A DNA stretch of 64,000 nucleotides from Leptospira langatensis (GTDB taxonomy: Bacteria; Spirochaetota; Leptospiria; Leptospirales; Leptospiraceae): positions 434,001-498,000 of the forward strand of contig NZ_RQER01000004.1 of assembly GCF_004770615.1 (NCBI RefSeq). The letters are read 5' to 3'. Made by a program: the position numbers and the translations under genes. Shown piece after piece: positions 26,883 to 36,144 of the stretch (position 1 is the stretch's first letter; every line of letters begins with the position of its first letter). The notes below the pieces were generated by a model. That model was not told where the DNA came from. It saw only the letters and a program-made list of their open reading frames with translations, and did no database searches.

Positions 26883-28904
26883 TCAGAACTCAGGAGAAAC
26901 GAATTTAGGCTGATTTCCTCTAGGTTGGATCACAAATCTATACTTGCGTTTGGCATACTGTTCCGGATTGTACCAACGGATCTCATATACAGCCATTCCC
27001 TTACCGGAGTTAGAATCCCTTTTTACTTCTAGATCCACTCCCTTATCGTTCACGACTTCTCCGTCTCGAGTTAACTCCTTCCATTCTCCGCCTTCTTCCT
27101 TAGATTCAATGGAAACCAAGCTCTCATGCAAAGAGATCTGAGAAGCTCCCACATCTTTGTATTTGAATACCCAATATTTTTCCATATTGGTTTCTGCGAG
27201 AATGAGTTCCGGCTGATCGATCACTTCTCTTTTGCCTTCTGCAGACTTGGCTTCCGGATAACGATCGGATCTGTCCAAATCATACTTCCAAGAAGAAGGA
27301 AAGGATTCTTTTCCTCCGGCAGCAGGAAGGTTCTTGGTCAGGTCCACCAAGTGAGCTTGTAAGAAAGGTTGGGTACCTGGTCCGTAGAGTGTATGACCGC
27401 CTTCGTAATGTTGGCGCGTGTATTCTTCCGGTGTAGTCACGTATCCGAAGTAACCGTTTGCACAACTGATGATGGATGCGTGTTTTACGGAAGAAGCTCC
27501 TGCTTGTAAAGAGGCCTCGATGAATCTTCTTCCGGATTCCTTCGTAACCTCAAAAGGCACAGGTAAGAGCAATGTATCCGCGACTCTCACAGATTGTAGA
27601 AGTAATTTGTGCGGGAACTTTGCCTTTGGAAGTACGATCGGCTGTAGATATTTGAATCCTACAATTCTCTTATGGCCTTGGCAGCCTCCGGTAAAAAACC
27701 ATCTAGGCCAACCTTCTGCAAAGAAAGGAAGCCAATTGAGAACAGGGGTTTGTCCGTCTTCCGCTCCTCCCGTAAGAGCGGTCCCCACATAAGGACGATC
27801 GCATACTTCTGCATCTCCTATCTTATTGTTTTCGTAAAGGTCCACTTCTTTCGTATTGAAAGAAAGATTTGCATCACCGCTCAAAGAAGAATGCAAGGAA
27901 TCAAAGAGTTCCGCCGCCCTCTGACCGATCGCTTCTCCGATCCTTCTGGATTCGATAAAGCCCTGCATTCCATCCCTATAATCCGGAGAATTATCTCCGT
28001 GAGTGGAATTATTCAAAGCATGGATCGGTTCCCAGCTTGGCTTGTATTCCTTACGGATCTTGGCTTCTACCATTCTTTCCGGATACGCGAACACATCCGC
28101 ATTCGTGACTTCCGTAGAATCGGGAACTGTGGTCCCATGTACCGAAAAAGTGGAGAAGGCTCCGAGAGGCTTGAATCTTCCGTCCTTGTCCTGAGCATCC
28201 ACTCGGATCATGATAAGTTCCGGATTGATAGTTTGGTATTGGATCTCCGGCTTTAATTCGGAGAAGCCAGAGTTTTGATTCGCCCTGTACGCATCCAAGG
28301 AACGATTGCGGGTCAGTCCCCAAACAATGGTCTTTCCGGAAGCGATCTTAGCGGGCCTTGCGGTTTTATATGCTTCTTCTACTCCTGCCGTAAGACGGTT
28401 CAGTACGAATTCAGTCCAAGCCTTATCGAAGCCAGGTTTATTGGAGGCAAATTCATTGTAGAAATCGTTGTCGTAAAAATTCGCAGGCGCGGAGTGAGTA
28501 TGAGTTCCGGCGAACATGATCCCACCGAAGGAAATATCAGTATTCGCAGTTAAGCGTTCCGCAAGCAAATGATGGATCAATAAGGATCCGGACAATAGAT
28601 CACTTTGGATCAATACAACCGGTTCATTTGCATCTTTTTTAATATAGAAGATCCTGGCATAGATGCGTGTCCTAAAGCCTTGTTCTGTTTCGGCAAGCTT
28701 AGAATAACCTGCTAACGGCAAGCCGGGTGGCGGTGTTAGGTCCACCTTGGAAACTCCTGCGACCAAGCCTCTTGTTTTGGACGCGATTTCCGGTTTCTTG
28801 TATGCGATCTTATATTCGGCGGTGCTTCCGCAAGAGATCCCTAATAGGGCCAAGCAGAAGGAGATCAGAGTTATCTGTATATTCTTCACTATTTTCGGGT
28901 TCAT
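26883..28904 (-). CDS. Neutral/alkaline ceramidase-like lipoprotein
   Basis: 673 residues. The N-terminus has a hydrophobic core ending LLGISCGS, a lipobox, so it is probably anchored to a membrane. The ceramidase N-terminal domain is clear: GVSKVDLTPPPGLPLAGY, RIYARIFYI, GTHTHSAP (zinc-binding His pair) and STHGDNSPDYRDGMQGF. A C-terminal beta-rich domain (~540-673) has Ig-like features. Neutral ceramidases hydrolyse ceramide to sphingosine and fatty acid; relatives without proven ceramidase activity exist, so the substrate is inferred. The ribosome site GGAGGGGGA precedes the ATG. It is a single gene upstream of the GlcG/HbpS-like gene on the same strand. Confidence 0.82.
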   Translation of the reverse strand: MNPKIVKNIQITLISFCLALLGISCGSTAEYKIAYKKPEIASKTRGLVAGVSKVDLTPPPGLPLAGYSKLAETEQGFRTRIYARIFYIKKDANEPVVLIQSDLLSGSLLIHHLLAERLTANTDISFGGIMFAGTHTHSAPANFYDNDFYNEFASNKPGFDKAWTEFVLNRLTAGVEEAYKTARPAKIASGKTIVWGLTRNRSLDAYRANQNSGFSELKPEIQYQTINPELIMIRVDAQDKDGRFKPLGAFSTFSVHGTTVPDSTEVTNADVFAYPERMVEAKIRKEYKPSWEPIHALNNSTHGDNSPDYRDGMQGFIESRRIGEAIGQRAAELFDSLHSSLSGDANLSFNTKEVDLYENNKIGDAEVCDRPYVGTALTGGAEDGQTPVLNWLPFFAEGWPRWFFTGGCQGHKRIVGFKYLQPIVLPKAKFPHKLLLQSVRVADTLLLPVPFEVTKESGRRFIEASLQAGASSVKHASIISCANGYFGYVTTPEEYTRQHYEGGHTLYGPGTQPFLQAHLVDLTKNLPAAGGKESFPSSWKYDLDRSDRYPEAKSAEGKREVIDQPELILAETNMEKYWVFKYKDVGASQISLHESLVSIESKEEGGEWKELTRDGEVVNDKGVDLEVKRDSNSGKGMAVYEIRWYNPEQYAKRKYRFVIQPRGNQPKFVSPEF

Positions 28905-29194
28905 TCCCCCTCCGGGAATTCTTTTAAATTGGATCGGCCCTACTTGCTATCAGACAAAGTCCTTCCCTGCAAGAAGTTTCGAGTAAATTGCAGAATAACA
29001 GGTGGGTCTTACAAACGAATTATATTCTTCATAAACCGCCCAAATTTCGTCAGTGATCCAAGAGAGATACTCGCTATCTCTAGTAAGGAAGAAGGGTCCG
29101 GGCCATTCTTATTTTCCCCAAGCAAATCCGAAAGATAGGGGCCTAAAAATGTTTTTCCTAAAGAACCTCAGTGAAATGATGGCCCCAAACCCTT

Positions 29195-30310
29195 ATGTCC
29201 CAATCAAAGACCACCCCTCTCTATGAGGTTCACAAATCTCTAGGCGCCAAAATGATCCCTTTCGGCGGATGGGACATGCCCGTACAATACTCCGGGATCA
29301 TCGCGGAACATACTGCAACAAGAGAAGCTGCCGGCTTATTCGATGTTTCACATATGGGAGAGATCTTTCTTGAAGGGGACCCAAAGGTCGTTCTGGATTT
29401 TCTGGAATCAGTCACCTGCAATTCGGTTGCTTCTCTTTCGGATGGGCAAGTGCAATACAATGCGATCATCAATCAAAGCGGCGGCCTCGTAGACGATATC
29501 ACTCTCTACAGATTCAACGACCAGAAATACATGATCTGTGCGAACGCCTCCAATGTGGATGCAGTCTACGGATATCTAAAGCCACTCGTTCCTAAGTCGG
29601 GAGTGAAATTAGAGAACCAGAGTGCGAATTGGCATCAGATCGCCATCCAAGGTCCTAAAGCGGACGAGATACTTTCTTCTTATCTCAAGGCCGATCTAAG
29701 CAAGATAGGATATTATAAATTTATACTATTTCCTTTTAATGGAGAAGATCTCATTCTTTCTCGCACCGGTTATACTGGAGAGGACGGTTTCGAGATCTAC
29801 AGCTCCAACGCGACTGGGATCAAACTCTGGAAAGAACTCTTAGAGCATGGAAAAGAAAAAGGACTCGTACCAGTAGGCTTGGGAGCCAGAGATACTCTTC
29901 GTATCGAAGCAAAGTATCCTCTTTACGGACATGAATTGGACGAGGGCCGTAGCCCAGTGCAATCCGGGATCGGCTGGATCGTAAAAGAGAAAACCATTCC
30001 CTATCCGAATTACGAAAATATTATCCAAGAAAAGAAAGAAGGTCCCAGCCAAAGAATCGTAGGCTTCGAACTACAAGAAGCCGGAGTTCCCAGAGAGAAT
30101 ATGCCTGTCCTGGACTCTCAAGGAAAGAAAATAGGGATTACCACTTCCGGCACCTTCTCTCCTAGCCTCAAGAAAGGGATCGGTCTCGCACTCATCGATT
30201 GCGACAAGATCAACCATGGCGAATCCATTCAGATAGAGATTCGAGGCCAGGCAAAACCTGCAATCGTCTTCACGAAATCTTTTATTCCGGGAAGCATTCG
30301 GAAAAATTAA
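29195..30310 (+). CDS. gcvT: Glycine cleavage system aminomethyltransferase (T protein)
   Basis: 371 residues. It takes the aminomethyl group from the lipoylated H protein and passes the one-carbon unit to tetrahydrofolate, releasing ammonia. Motifs include [58 protein letters not shown] and [12 protein letters not shown], all typical of GcvT, and the folate-binding Asp in SHMGE-YNA context is kept. First gene of gcvT-gcvH-gcvP; the H gene starts 15 bases after its stop. The 290 bases upstream show no glycine riboswitch signature that I can recognise. Confidence 0.95.
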   Translation: MSQSKTTPLYEVHKSLGAKMIPFGGWDMPVQYSGIIAEHTATREAAGLFDVSHMGEIFLEGDPKVVLDFLESVTCNSVASLSDGQVQYNAIINQSGGLVDDITLYRFNDQKYMICANASNVDAVYGYLKPLVPKSGVKLENQSANWHQIAIQGPKADEILSSYLKADLSKIGYYKFILFPFNGEDLILSRTGYTGEDGFEIYSSNATGIKLWKELLEHGKEKGLVPVGLGARDTLRIEAKYPLYGHELDEGRSPVQSGIGWIVKEKTIPYPNYENIIQEKKEGPSQRIVGFELQEAGVPRENMPVLDSQGKKIGITTSGTFSPSLKKGIGLALIDCDKINHGESIQIEIRGQAKPAIVFTKSFIPGSIRKN

Positions 30311-30325
30311 TATAAGGATCTACAA

Positions 30326-30718
30326 ATGGCAGTAACTAACGCACCTCCAGGATATCGTTTCACAGAAAAACACGAATGGGTAAAAGTGGAAGGCGATACG
30401 GCTTTAATCGGTATTTCGGATTATGCTCAAGGAGCCTTGGGAGATATCGTTTTCGTGGATCTTCCTAAAGTCGGCAAAACCATTAAGCAATTCGATACCT
30501 TCGGGACCATAGAATCCGTAAAGGCAGCCGAGGATCTATACGCTCCTGTCAGCGGAGAGGTAACCGAGGTAAACGCAAATCTCGCTAAAAATCCGGCTGC
30601 AGTGAATTCGGATCCTTTCGGAGCATGGATGATCCGAGTCAAAGGAATAGATAAGGCTCAAGTCGAGAACCTATTGGATCCAGAATCCTATAGAGAACTC
30701 GTTAGCAAATTGGATTAG
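30326..30718 (+). CDS. gcvH: Glycine cleavage system H protein
   Basis: 130 residues, the usual H-protein length. The lipoyl-attachment Lys is K66 in the ESVKAAED motif, within a hybrid barrel fold ([39 protein letters not shown]). The lipoylated arm shuttles the aminomethyl group between the P, T and L proteins. It lies 15 bases after gcvT and 9 bases before gcvP, so the three are made together. The L protein (dihydrolipoamide dehydrogenase) is not in the window and is probably shared with 2-oxoacid dehydrogenases. Confidence 0.96.
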   Translation: MAVTNAPPGYRFTEKHEWVKVEGDTALIGISDYAQGALGDIVFVDLPKVGKTIKQFDTFGTIESVKAAEDLYAPVSGEVTEVNANLAKNPAAVNSDPFGAWMIRVKGIDKAQVENLLDPESYRELVSKLD

Positions 30719-30727
30719 GAAAATAGA

Positions 30728-33616
30728 ATGAGTGCAACGACCTGGAAAGAATCCGGCAAACAGAATGAAATGAAGAATACACTAGGCCCTCTAGATACTT
30801 TTCCGCGCCGACATATCGGCCCGGATCCGGATCAGACCCGGGACATGCTTTCCTCTCTCGGTCTTGCGAGTCTGGACGAATTGGTCTCCAAATCTGTTCC
30901 GGAAGGCATTCGCCTCAGCCAGCCTTTGGATCTTCCCCAGGCTTCTACAGAAAGAAGGATCCTAGAAGATCTAAAGAAGATCGCCTCTAAGAACAAACTT
31001 TTTCGATCTTATATAGGAACCGGATACCAAGCCAGCGTCCTGCCAGGTGTGATCCAAAGGAATATTTTGGAGAATCCGGGTTGGTATACCGCGTACACTC
31101 CATACCAGGCGGAAATCTCCCAAGGGAGATTGGAAGCGCTTCTGAATTTCCAAACCATGATCATGGACCTGACCGGTCTGGAGATCGCAAACGCTTCTCT
31201 TTTGGATGAGGCGACTGCTGCCGCAGAGGCTGTGTTTCTCGCATTCGGAATACGTAAGAATGAGACTTCCAAACTATTATTCATCTCAGAACTTTGCCAT
31301 CCACAGACGATAGATGTGGTCCGCACAAGAGCTCTTCCTCTAGGGATCGAAGTAAAAGTAGGAAATCATCTACAGGCAGAACTCAACGAGGACTATTTTG
31401 CGGTCCTAGTTCAGTATCCAGGGACAGAAGGCACAATCTATAATTACGAATCCTTCTTCCAATTAGCGCATAACTTAGGAGCCCTTACGATCTGCGCCGC
31501 GGATCTACTTGCGCTTACTGTCTTAAAGGCCCCGGGAGAATTCGGAGCAGATGTTGCAGTAGGGAGCTCCCAAAGGTTCGGACTTCCTTACGGATTCGGC
31601 GGACCTCATGCAGGTTATTTTGCTACCAAGGATGAGTTCAAAAGAAACATGCCGGGAAGATTGGTAGGAGTTTCCAAGGATAGCCAAGGCAAACCCGGTC
31701 TCAGACTTTCTTTGCAAACCAGAGAGCAACATATCCGTAGAGACAAGGCTACTTCTAATATCTGCACCGCTCAGGTACTTCTTGCAGTTCTTTCTTCAAT
31801 GTATGCGATATATCACGGTCCGAAAGGATTGAAGGAGATCGCTCTTAGGGTCCATAGATTGACAGAGGTCCTTGCCAAAAACCTGGAGAAGTCCGGCGTC
31901 CAAGTACTGAACAAACCGTTCTTCGACACTCTGGTCTTAGATCTGGGAGCGAAATCAAAAAGCTATATAGACGCTGCTACTCAAAAAGGCATCAATTTTA
32001 GGATCTTAGACAAAGGGAAAATTTCCATAGCATTGGATGAAACGGTAGAGGTCTCGGATCTCGAAGATATTCTTTCCGTATTCGGATCCACTAAGATCGA
32101 TCTTTCTCTGGAATCTATATCCATACCGAATGAGTTTCTCAGGACTTCAGAGTATCTGACTCATCCGGTCTTCAACTCTCATCACACAGAAACCAAGATG
32201 TTGAGATATATTAGAAAATTAGAATCTAGGGATCTTTCCCTGACTACTTCCATGATCCCCCTAGGCTCTTGTACAATGAAGCTGAATGCGACCGTGGAAA
32301 TGTTCCCGGTTACCTGGCCGGAGTTCTCTAATATTCATCCTTTCGCCCCTGTGGACCAAACAGAAGGATATAGAACGGTATTCCAACAATTGGAGTCTTG
32401 GCTTTCTCAAGTTACAGGATTCCCAGGGATCTCTCTACAACCAAACGCGGGTTCTCAAGGGGAATATGCCGGACTTCTTGCGATCCGAAACTATCATATC
32501 AGCAGAGGAGAAACGGACAGAAATGTTTGTTTGATCCCAATCTCCGCACATGGAACCAACCCGGCTTCTGCAGCAATGGTGGGATTCAAGGTGGTGGTCG
32601 TTGCCTGCGATAGCGAAGGGAATGTGGACTTGGACGATCTCAAGGCCAAGGCAAAAGAACATTCCAAGGACCTAGCGGCATTGATGGTCACTTATCCTTC
32701 TACCCATGGAGTATATGAAGAATCCATAAAAGAGATCTGCTCGATCGTCCATGAGCACGGAGGACAGGTCTATATGGATGGAGCAAATATGAACGCTCAG
32801 GTAGGGATCACAAGACCTGCCGCAATCGGAGCGGATGTTTGCCATCTCAATCTTCACAAGACATTCTGTATTCCTCACGGAGGAGGAGGACCCGGAGTAG
32901 GACCGATCGGAGTCGCAGAACATCTGAAGCCCTTCTTGCCTGGCCATCCTCTCGTGAACAACGGGACCGGAAATGAACATAGCGCTGTTTCCGCGGCTCC
33001 TTGGGGAAGCGCAAGCATCCTTCTCATCTCCTGGGTGTACATCGCTCTTTTAGGGGCCGAAGGATTAGAGCAAGCGACCAAGGCCGCCATTCTGAACGCG
33101 AATTATATCGCAAAACGTTTGGAGAATTACTATCCGGTCCTATACAAAGGAAAGAACGGATTCGTAGCTCACGAATGTATCCTAGATGTTCGACCTTTCA
33201 AGAAGACCAGCGGGATCGAAGTAGAAGATGTTGCCAAGAGGCTTATGGACTACGGCTTTCACGCGCCTACCATGTCCTTCCCTGTTCCGGGAACTTTGAT
33301 GATAGAGCCTACCGAATCGGAATCCCAAGAGGAATTGGATCGCTTCTGTGAGGCAATGATCCTCATTCATTCCGAGATCAAGGAAATCGAAGAAGGAAAG
33401 GCAGATCCGAAAGACAATCCTCTCAAGAATTCCCCTCACACCTCTGCAATGGTGATCTCGGATTCTTGGGACCATGCCTATTCCAGGGAGAAGGCTGCGT
33501 ATCCTGCACCCTGGACCAAGGAGCATAAGTTCTGGCCATATGTGGGAAGGATCGACAATGTCTACGGAGATCGTAACCTTGTTTGTTCCTGCTTGCCACT
33601 CGAAGATTACGTATAA
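30728..33616 (+). CDS. gcvP: Glycine dehydrogenase (decarboxylating), P protein, full-length
   Basis: 962 residues: both halves of the protein are in one chain, as in E. coli, not split into subunits P1 and P2. The N-terminus has FPRRHIGPD, and the PLP-binding Lys is K711 in [56 protein letters not shown] is a long family-specific block near residues 95-135. P protein decarboxylates glycine and loads the aminomethyl group on lipoyl-H protein. AGGAAAA precedes the ATG. It is the last gene of the operon and is closed by a very strong terminator. Confidence 0.96.
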   Translation: MSATTWKESGKQNEMKNTLGPLDTFPRRHIGPDPDQTRDMLSSLGLASLDELVSKSVPEGIRLSQPLDLPQASTERRILEDLKKIASKNKLFRSYIGTGYQASVLPGVIQRNILENPGWYTAYTPYQAEISQGRLEALLNFQTMIMDLTGLEIANASLLDEATAAAEAVFLAFGIRKNETSKLLFISELCHPQTIDVVRTRALPLGIEVKVGNHLQAELNEDYFAVLVQYPGTEGTIYNYESFFQLAHNLGALTICAADLLALTVLKAPGEFGADVAVGSSQRFGLPYGFGGPHAGYFATKDEFKRNMPGRLVGVSKDSQGKPGLRLSLQTREQHIRRDKATSNICTAQVLLAVLSSMYAIYHGPKGLKEIALRVHRLTEVLAKNLEKSGVQVLNKPFFDTLVLDLGAKSKSYIDAATQKGINFRILDKGKISIALDETVEVSDLEDILSVFGSTKIDLSLESISIPNEFLRTSEYLTHPVFNSHHTETKMLRYIRKLESRDLSLTTSMIPLGSCTMKLNATVEMFPVTWPEFSNIHPFAPVDQTEGYRTVFQQLESWLSQVTGFPGISLQPNAGSQGEYAGLLAIRNYHISRGETDRNVCLIPISAHGTNPASAAMVGFKVVVVACDSEGNVDLDDLKAKAKEHSKDLAALMVTYPSTHGVYEESIKEICSIVHEHGGQVYMDGANMNAQVGITRPAAIGADVCHLNLHKTFCIPHGGGGPGVGPIGVAEHLKPFLPGHPLVNNGTGNEHSAVSAAPWGSASILLISWVYIALLGAEGLEQATKAAILNANYIAKRLENYYPVLYKGKNGFVAHECILDVRPFKKTSGIEVEDVAKRLMDYGFHAPTMSFPVPGTLMIEPTESESQEELDRFCEAMILIHSEIKEIEEGKADPKDNPLKNSPHTSAMVISDSWDHAYSREKAAYPAPWTKEHKFWPYVGRIDNVYGDRNLVCSCLPLEDYV

Positions 33617-33637
33617 TTACGTTTTTCGAATATAGAT

Positions 33638-33681
33638 GAAACAAAAAGACCGGGGTTTTAACTCCGGTCTTTTTGTTTAAG
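33638..33681. terminator. Strong bidirectional intrinsic terminator after gcvP
   Basis: AAACAAAAAGACCGG...CCGGTCTTTTTGTTT: the stem is a perfect inverted repeat of about 15 bases with a short loop, and its arms provide a T run in either direction. It can also end the convergent Lys/Asp-rich protein gene. Confidence 0.92.
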
Positions 33682-33701
33682 AAGAATGGAAGAAGGAAAG
33701 A

Positions 33702-34229
33702 TCAGTCGTCTTTTTTCTTCTTTTTGGATTTCTTAGACTTTTTGGAATCGTCATCGTCGTCTTTCTTAGACTTTTTAGACTTCTTCTCTTTTTTAGATTC
33801 CTTATCGTCGTCTTCATCCTTATCCTTTTTGGATTTTTTGGACTTCTTCTTAGAATCGTCTTCGTCTTCTTTATCCTTTTCTTTCTTAGCTTTCTTGGAT
33901 TCCTTTACGTCCTCATCCTTGTCTTTCTTGGATTTCTTTTTGGACTCGTGTTCGTCGGAATCCTCTTCCTTATCTTTTTTGGTCTTTTTGACCGCATGGC
34001 TCTCGCCGGAAGCCTTGCCAGGTTTTGCACGACAATATGCGTTTACGTTCGTTCCATCTTGCTTGGAATAACCGGAAACCCAAGTACAATCCGAGTCGGA
34101 CTCGCATTGACCTTTAGATAGACCTTGGCATTGGGATTCTGCGGAGATCGGTCCCCAGTTAAAGACTAATAGACCTGCGAAAAGCAGGCTCACTACGAAT
34201 TTGGAAAGATATATCGATTTACGATACAT
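33702..34229 (-). CDS. Secreted protein with Cys-containing head and Lys/Asp-rich low-complexity tail
   Basis: 175 residues. A signal peptide (FVVSLLFAGLLVFNWGPISA) is followed by a short head of about 40 residues with four Cys (CQGLSKGQC, DCTW, AYC), which could form two disulfides. The remaining ~105 residues are almost only Lys, Asp, Glu and Ser in imperfect units such as KKSKKDKDED and SKKSKKSK, so they should be disordered and highly charged. No function can be assigned; charge patterning suggests binding to a polyanion, cell-envelope surface or metal ions. The gene is flanked by a strong terminator downstream and the small RNA upstream. Confidence 0.75.
   Translation of the reverse strand: MYRKSIYLSKFVVSLLFAGLLVFNWGPISAESQCQGLSKGQCESDSDCTWVSGYSKQDGTNVNAYCRAKPGKASGESHAVKKTKKDKEEDSDEHESKKKSKKDKDEDVKESKKAKKEKDKEDEDDSKKKSKKSKKDKDEDDDKESKKEKKSKKSKKDDDDDSKKSKKSKKKKKDD
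33705..33990 (-). repeat. Low-complexity Lys/Asp/Ser coding repeat
   Basis: This stretch encodes the charged tail of the secreted protein. Short units built from AAG/AAA, GAC/GAT and TCC/TCT codons repeat imperfectly, for example KKSKKDKDED and KSKKSKKDDD. Length variation between strains would be expected at such a tract. Confidence 0.7.
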
Positions 34230-34388
34230 TCAGTTCGCTCCTACCGAAATATGTGCGACAAAGATGCGTACATCCTCGGAATTTGCGATCCTGAAATTTG
34301 TTTTGAGGAAAAATATTTACAATAGATTTTCCCGGCTGAAAAGCCGAAAGGACGAACTATATATTGAAATGATGATATAGAAACGTAG

Positions 34389-34426
34389 CAAAAAGGTGGG
34401 TCGGGAGGGGAATTCCTCCCGACCAA
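34389..34426 (-). terminator. Intrinsic terminator of the candidate small RNA
   Basis: GGTCGGGAGG (34399-34408) pairs perfectly with CCTCCCGACC (34415-34424) around GGAATT. On the minus strand the stem is followed, after CA CC-type bases, by TTTTTGC (34394-34388). No T run follows on the plus strand. Confidence 0.82.
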
Positions 34427-34533
34427 GCACAGTCAGGAATCAACCGCCATAGTACGTTAACAGGAACCCGAACCTTAGATACATTCGTCCATCCAATCGA
34501 ACCTTGCTTCCTGGGTTCCTCGTATCGGAAGCG
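34390..34533 (-). ncRNA. Unassigned structured small RNA, ~140 nt
   Basis: A near-consensus promoter and a strong intrinsic terminator bracket about 140 bases with no open frame. Within it, AGGAACCC (near the 5' end) is exactly complementary to GGGTTCCT about 45 bases later; outside it TACG can pair with CGTA and CCGC with GCGG, giving a long rod with internal loops. It contains GGAAGCAAGG, which loosely recalls the SRP RNA core, but the GGAA tetraloop helix and flanking stem are not there. It is not tRNA, tmRNA or RNase P RNA by eye. Position between the Lys/Asp-rich protein and 5S rRNA is on the same strand as both. I cannot name it. Confidence 0.6.
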
Positions 34534-34539
34534 GACCGA

Positions 34540-34568
34540 ATTCTACTATCACCTCTTCCACTCGTCAA
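34540..34568 (-). promoter_or_regulatory. Sigma-70-type promoter of the small RNA
   Basis: On the minus strand: -35 TTGACG (34568-34563), 17-base spacer, -10 TAGAAT (34545-34540). Both boxes differ from consensus by one base and the spacing is ideal. The expected transcription start is near 34533. Confidence 0.72.
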
Positions 34569-34832
34569 GCGGACAAAATAAAACTAAGGCATTTTTTGGA
34601 AAAAAATTTCAGAAATTTATTGAAGGGCCATTTTTTTTCGAACAGTCGCTATTCATCCGTTATCCAAATCGCAAATACATTCATAAAATCTAATTTAGTC
34701 GCATAGCCCAACTACGGATTTGGAAAGAAATTGTTAAGTTGGAGACCAAACAACCGGATTCGGCTAATTTTTACGGCAAGGAGCAGGATGGCTGGATCTT
34801 GATAAGCGGAGGCAAATACGATGGAGTAGAAA

Positions 34833-34862
34833 TAAAAAAGGCCGGAAGAACTCCGGCCTTTG
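34833..34862 (-). terminator. Intrinsic terminator downstream of 5S rRNA
   Basis: AAGGCCGGA (34839-34847) and TCCGGCCTT (34852-34860) form a perfect 9-bp stem with a 4-base loop, followed on the minus strand by TTTTTATTT. It lies 15 bases past the 3' end of 5S rRNA. Confidence 0.85.
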
Positions 34863-34876
34863 ATGATTGCTTAGAA

Positions 34877-34994
<118 letters not shown>

Positions 34995-35118
34995 ATCTAC
35001 AGCCAGTATTTCCGGCCGAATCCCGATGTCTATCCATTTTTAACGATACAGTCCTAATTTTAAAAGACTCGGGAAAAAAAGTTTTCCAGTCCGAAAATCT
35101 AGGAAAGACTTTCCGATT

Positions 35119-35502
35119 ATGAAATCATTCCTCTCTCTTTTCATTCTCCTTCTTTCTTTTGTCTGCCTTACTTGCGGATCGGGACAGACCAAAGAAGAAG
35201 TCCCAAAACCCATCGCGCCCAGCCAGGAATTGAAGACATTCGCAGATTCTTACTGGAACCAAAAATGCTCTGCCTGCCACGGGACGAACGGTATTCCTGA
35301 TCCGAATCTAAATCCTGGGCCCAGAAAGTTCGGGACCTTTGGAATGAAGATGGGTTTCTTTTTCGGGGGGAATAAGATGAGAGCCGGGATCTTCCGGACC
35401 ATCCGAGATGGAAAGAATCAGGCAATGCCTTCTTTCTCCAAGGAACTTAAGGAGGAACAGATCTGGGCCCTTGTGGAAAAGATAGAGAGATTGCCGAATT
35501 AA
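35119..35502 (+). CDS. Single-heme cytochrome c lipoprotein
   Basis: 127 residues. The N-terminus ends FVCLTCGSG, a lipobox, so the protein is probably lipid-anchored in the periplasm. One heme-binding motif CSACHG is near residue 51, and AMPSFSKELKEEQI carries the axial Met near the C-terminus, as in small class I cytochromes c. It likely carries electrons between a quinol-cytochrome c step and a terminal oxidase or peroxidase. TAGGAAAG lies upstream of the ATG. Its stop overlaps the convergent transglycosylase gene by 4 bases, so neither has room for a separate terminator. Confidence 0.85.
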   Translation: MKSFLSLFILLLSFVCLTCGSGQTKEEVPKPIAPSQELKTFADSYWNQKCSACHGTNGIPDPNLNPGPRKFGTFGMKMGFFFGGNKMRAGIFRTIRDGKNQAMPSFSKELKEEQIWALVEKIERLPN

Positions 35503-36143
35503 TATTGTTCCGCTAAGGACCGGACCTCGTTCCTGGAATACGCATCCGGCTTTTTCAAGATCTGAACAAGCGCCTTGAATTCTTTCAGCTCTAGATCGCC
35601 GGGAGATTTTCCGAAGTAATAATTTGCGGATTTATAGATCCCGTTGAGTCCCCTTCCCCAGTATACAAGGTTTATATAATATTCTAGGACTCCTTTCTTA
35701 CCCAGTTCCTCGTCCAAACTTTGGGCGATCCTGATCTCTCTTAGTTTTCGGGTCAGTGTCTTGTCCCTAGAAAGAAATAAAGTTCGAGCTAACTGTTGAT
35801 CGATCGTGCTAGCCCCTCTTAGTTTTCTGAATAATAAGATCGTTTGTCCAATTGCAGATTGTATGTCCGCCAAAGAGTATCCCTGGTGTCTGTAGAATCT
35901 GGAATCTTCCACTTCTACCAAGTATTCCAAGCTTCCTGGGGGAAGTTCGTCCAAGCGGACCCAGTCTCTTTCCAAAGGGACAGACTCTAGGTTCTCCGGT
36001 AGATAGATGAGTTTGTTCTCCTGGAATAAGATCCTTTTTTCCGGAAAGGTTTGTTGATAAACGAGAACAATACAGCAGAGTACCAAAACGCTCCGGACTC
36101 CCGTGGAAATCCATCTGTGAAAATAATGATCTGCGTCTTGCAT
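35499..36143 (-). CDS. Monofunctional biosynthetic peptidoglycan transglycosylase (GT51)
   Basis: 214 residues. One N-terminal membrane segment (SVLVLCCIVLVYQQTF) anchors a GT51 domain: EDSRFYRHQGYS supplies the catalytic Glu, GASTIDQQLARTLFL is the GGSTITQQ motif, RKLREIRIAQSLDEELGKKGVLEYYIN follows with the conserved K-x-x-E/ILE-Y-N pattern, and GIYKSANYYFGK ends the domain. No transpeptidase domain follows, so it is an MtgA-type enzyme that polymerises lipid II. I chose ATG 36143, 1 base from the RibD-C stop; the frame opening at 36233 lies in that gene. Last gene of a three-gene operon. Confidence 0.85.
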   Translation of the reverse strand: MQDADHYFHRWISTGVRSVLVLCCIVLVYQQTFPEKRILFQENKLIYLPENLESVPLERDWVRLDELPPGSLEYLVEVEDSRFYRHQGYSLADIQSAIGQTILLFRKLRGASTIDQQLARTLFLSRDKTLTRKLREIRIAQSLDEELGKKGVLEYYINLVYWGRGLNGIYKSANYYFGKSPGDLELKEFKALVQILKKPDAYSRNEVRSLAEQY

Positions 36144-36144
36144 G

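Larger units (their letters stand above)
34230..34876. other. Gene-poor region of ~645 bases holding a small RNA and 5S rRNA terminator
   Basis: No protein-coding gene is convincing here. It contains the minus-strand small RNA candidate (34390-34533) with its promoter and terminator, an A/T-rich stretch with no recognisable gene (~34570-34830), and the 5S rRNA terminator (34833-34862). An apparent plus-strand reading frame from 34739 runs across the 5S gene and is not real. Confidence 0.6.

Noticed and set aside
28905..29194. Glycine riboswitch upstream of gcvT
   Set aside because: I saw no tandem aptamer signature; only weakly structured sequence.
33673..34071. Ser/Phe/Leu-rich plus-strand frame
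   Set aside because: Antisense shadow of the Lys/Asp-rich tail; repeated codons in the real gene create it.
34390..34533. SRP (4.5S) RNA
   Set aside because: GGAAGCAAGG resembles part of the SRP core, but the tetraloop helix and flanking stem do not form, and a different long-range pairing fits better. Left as unassigned RNA.
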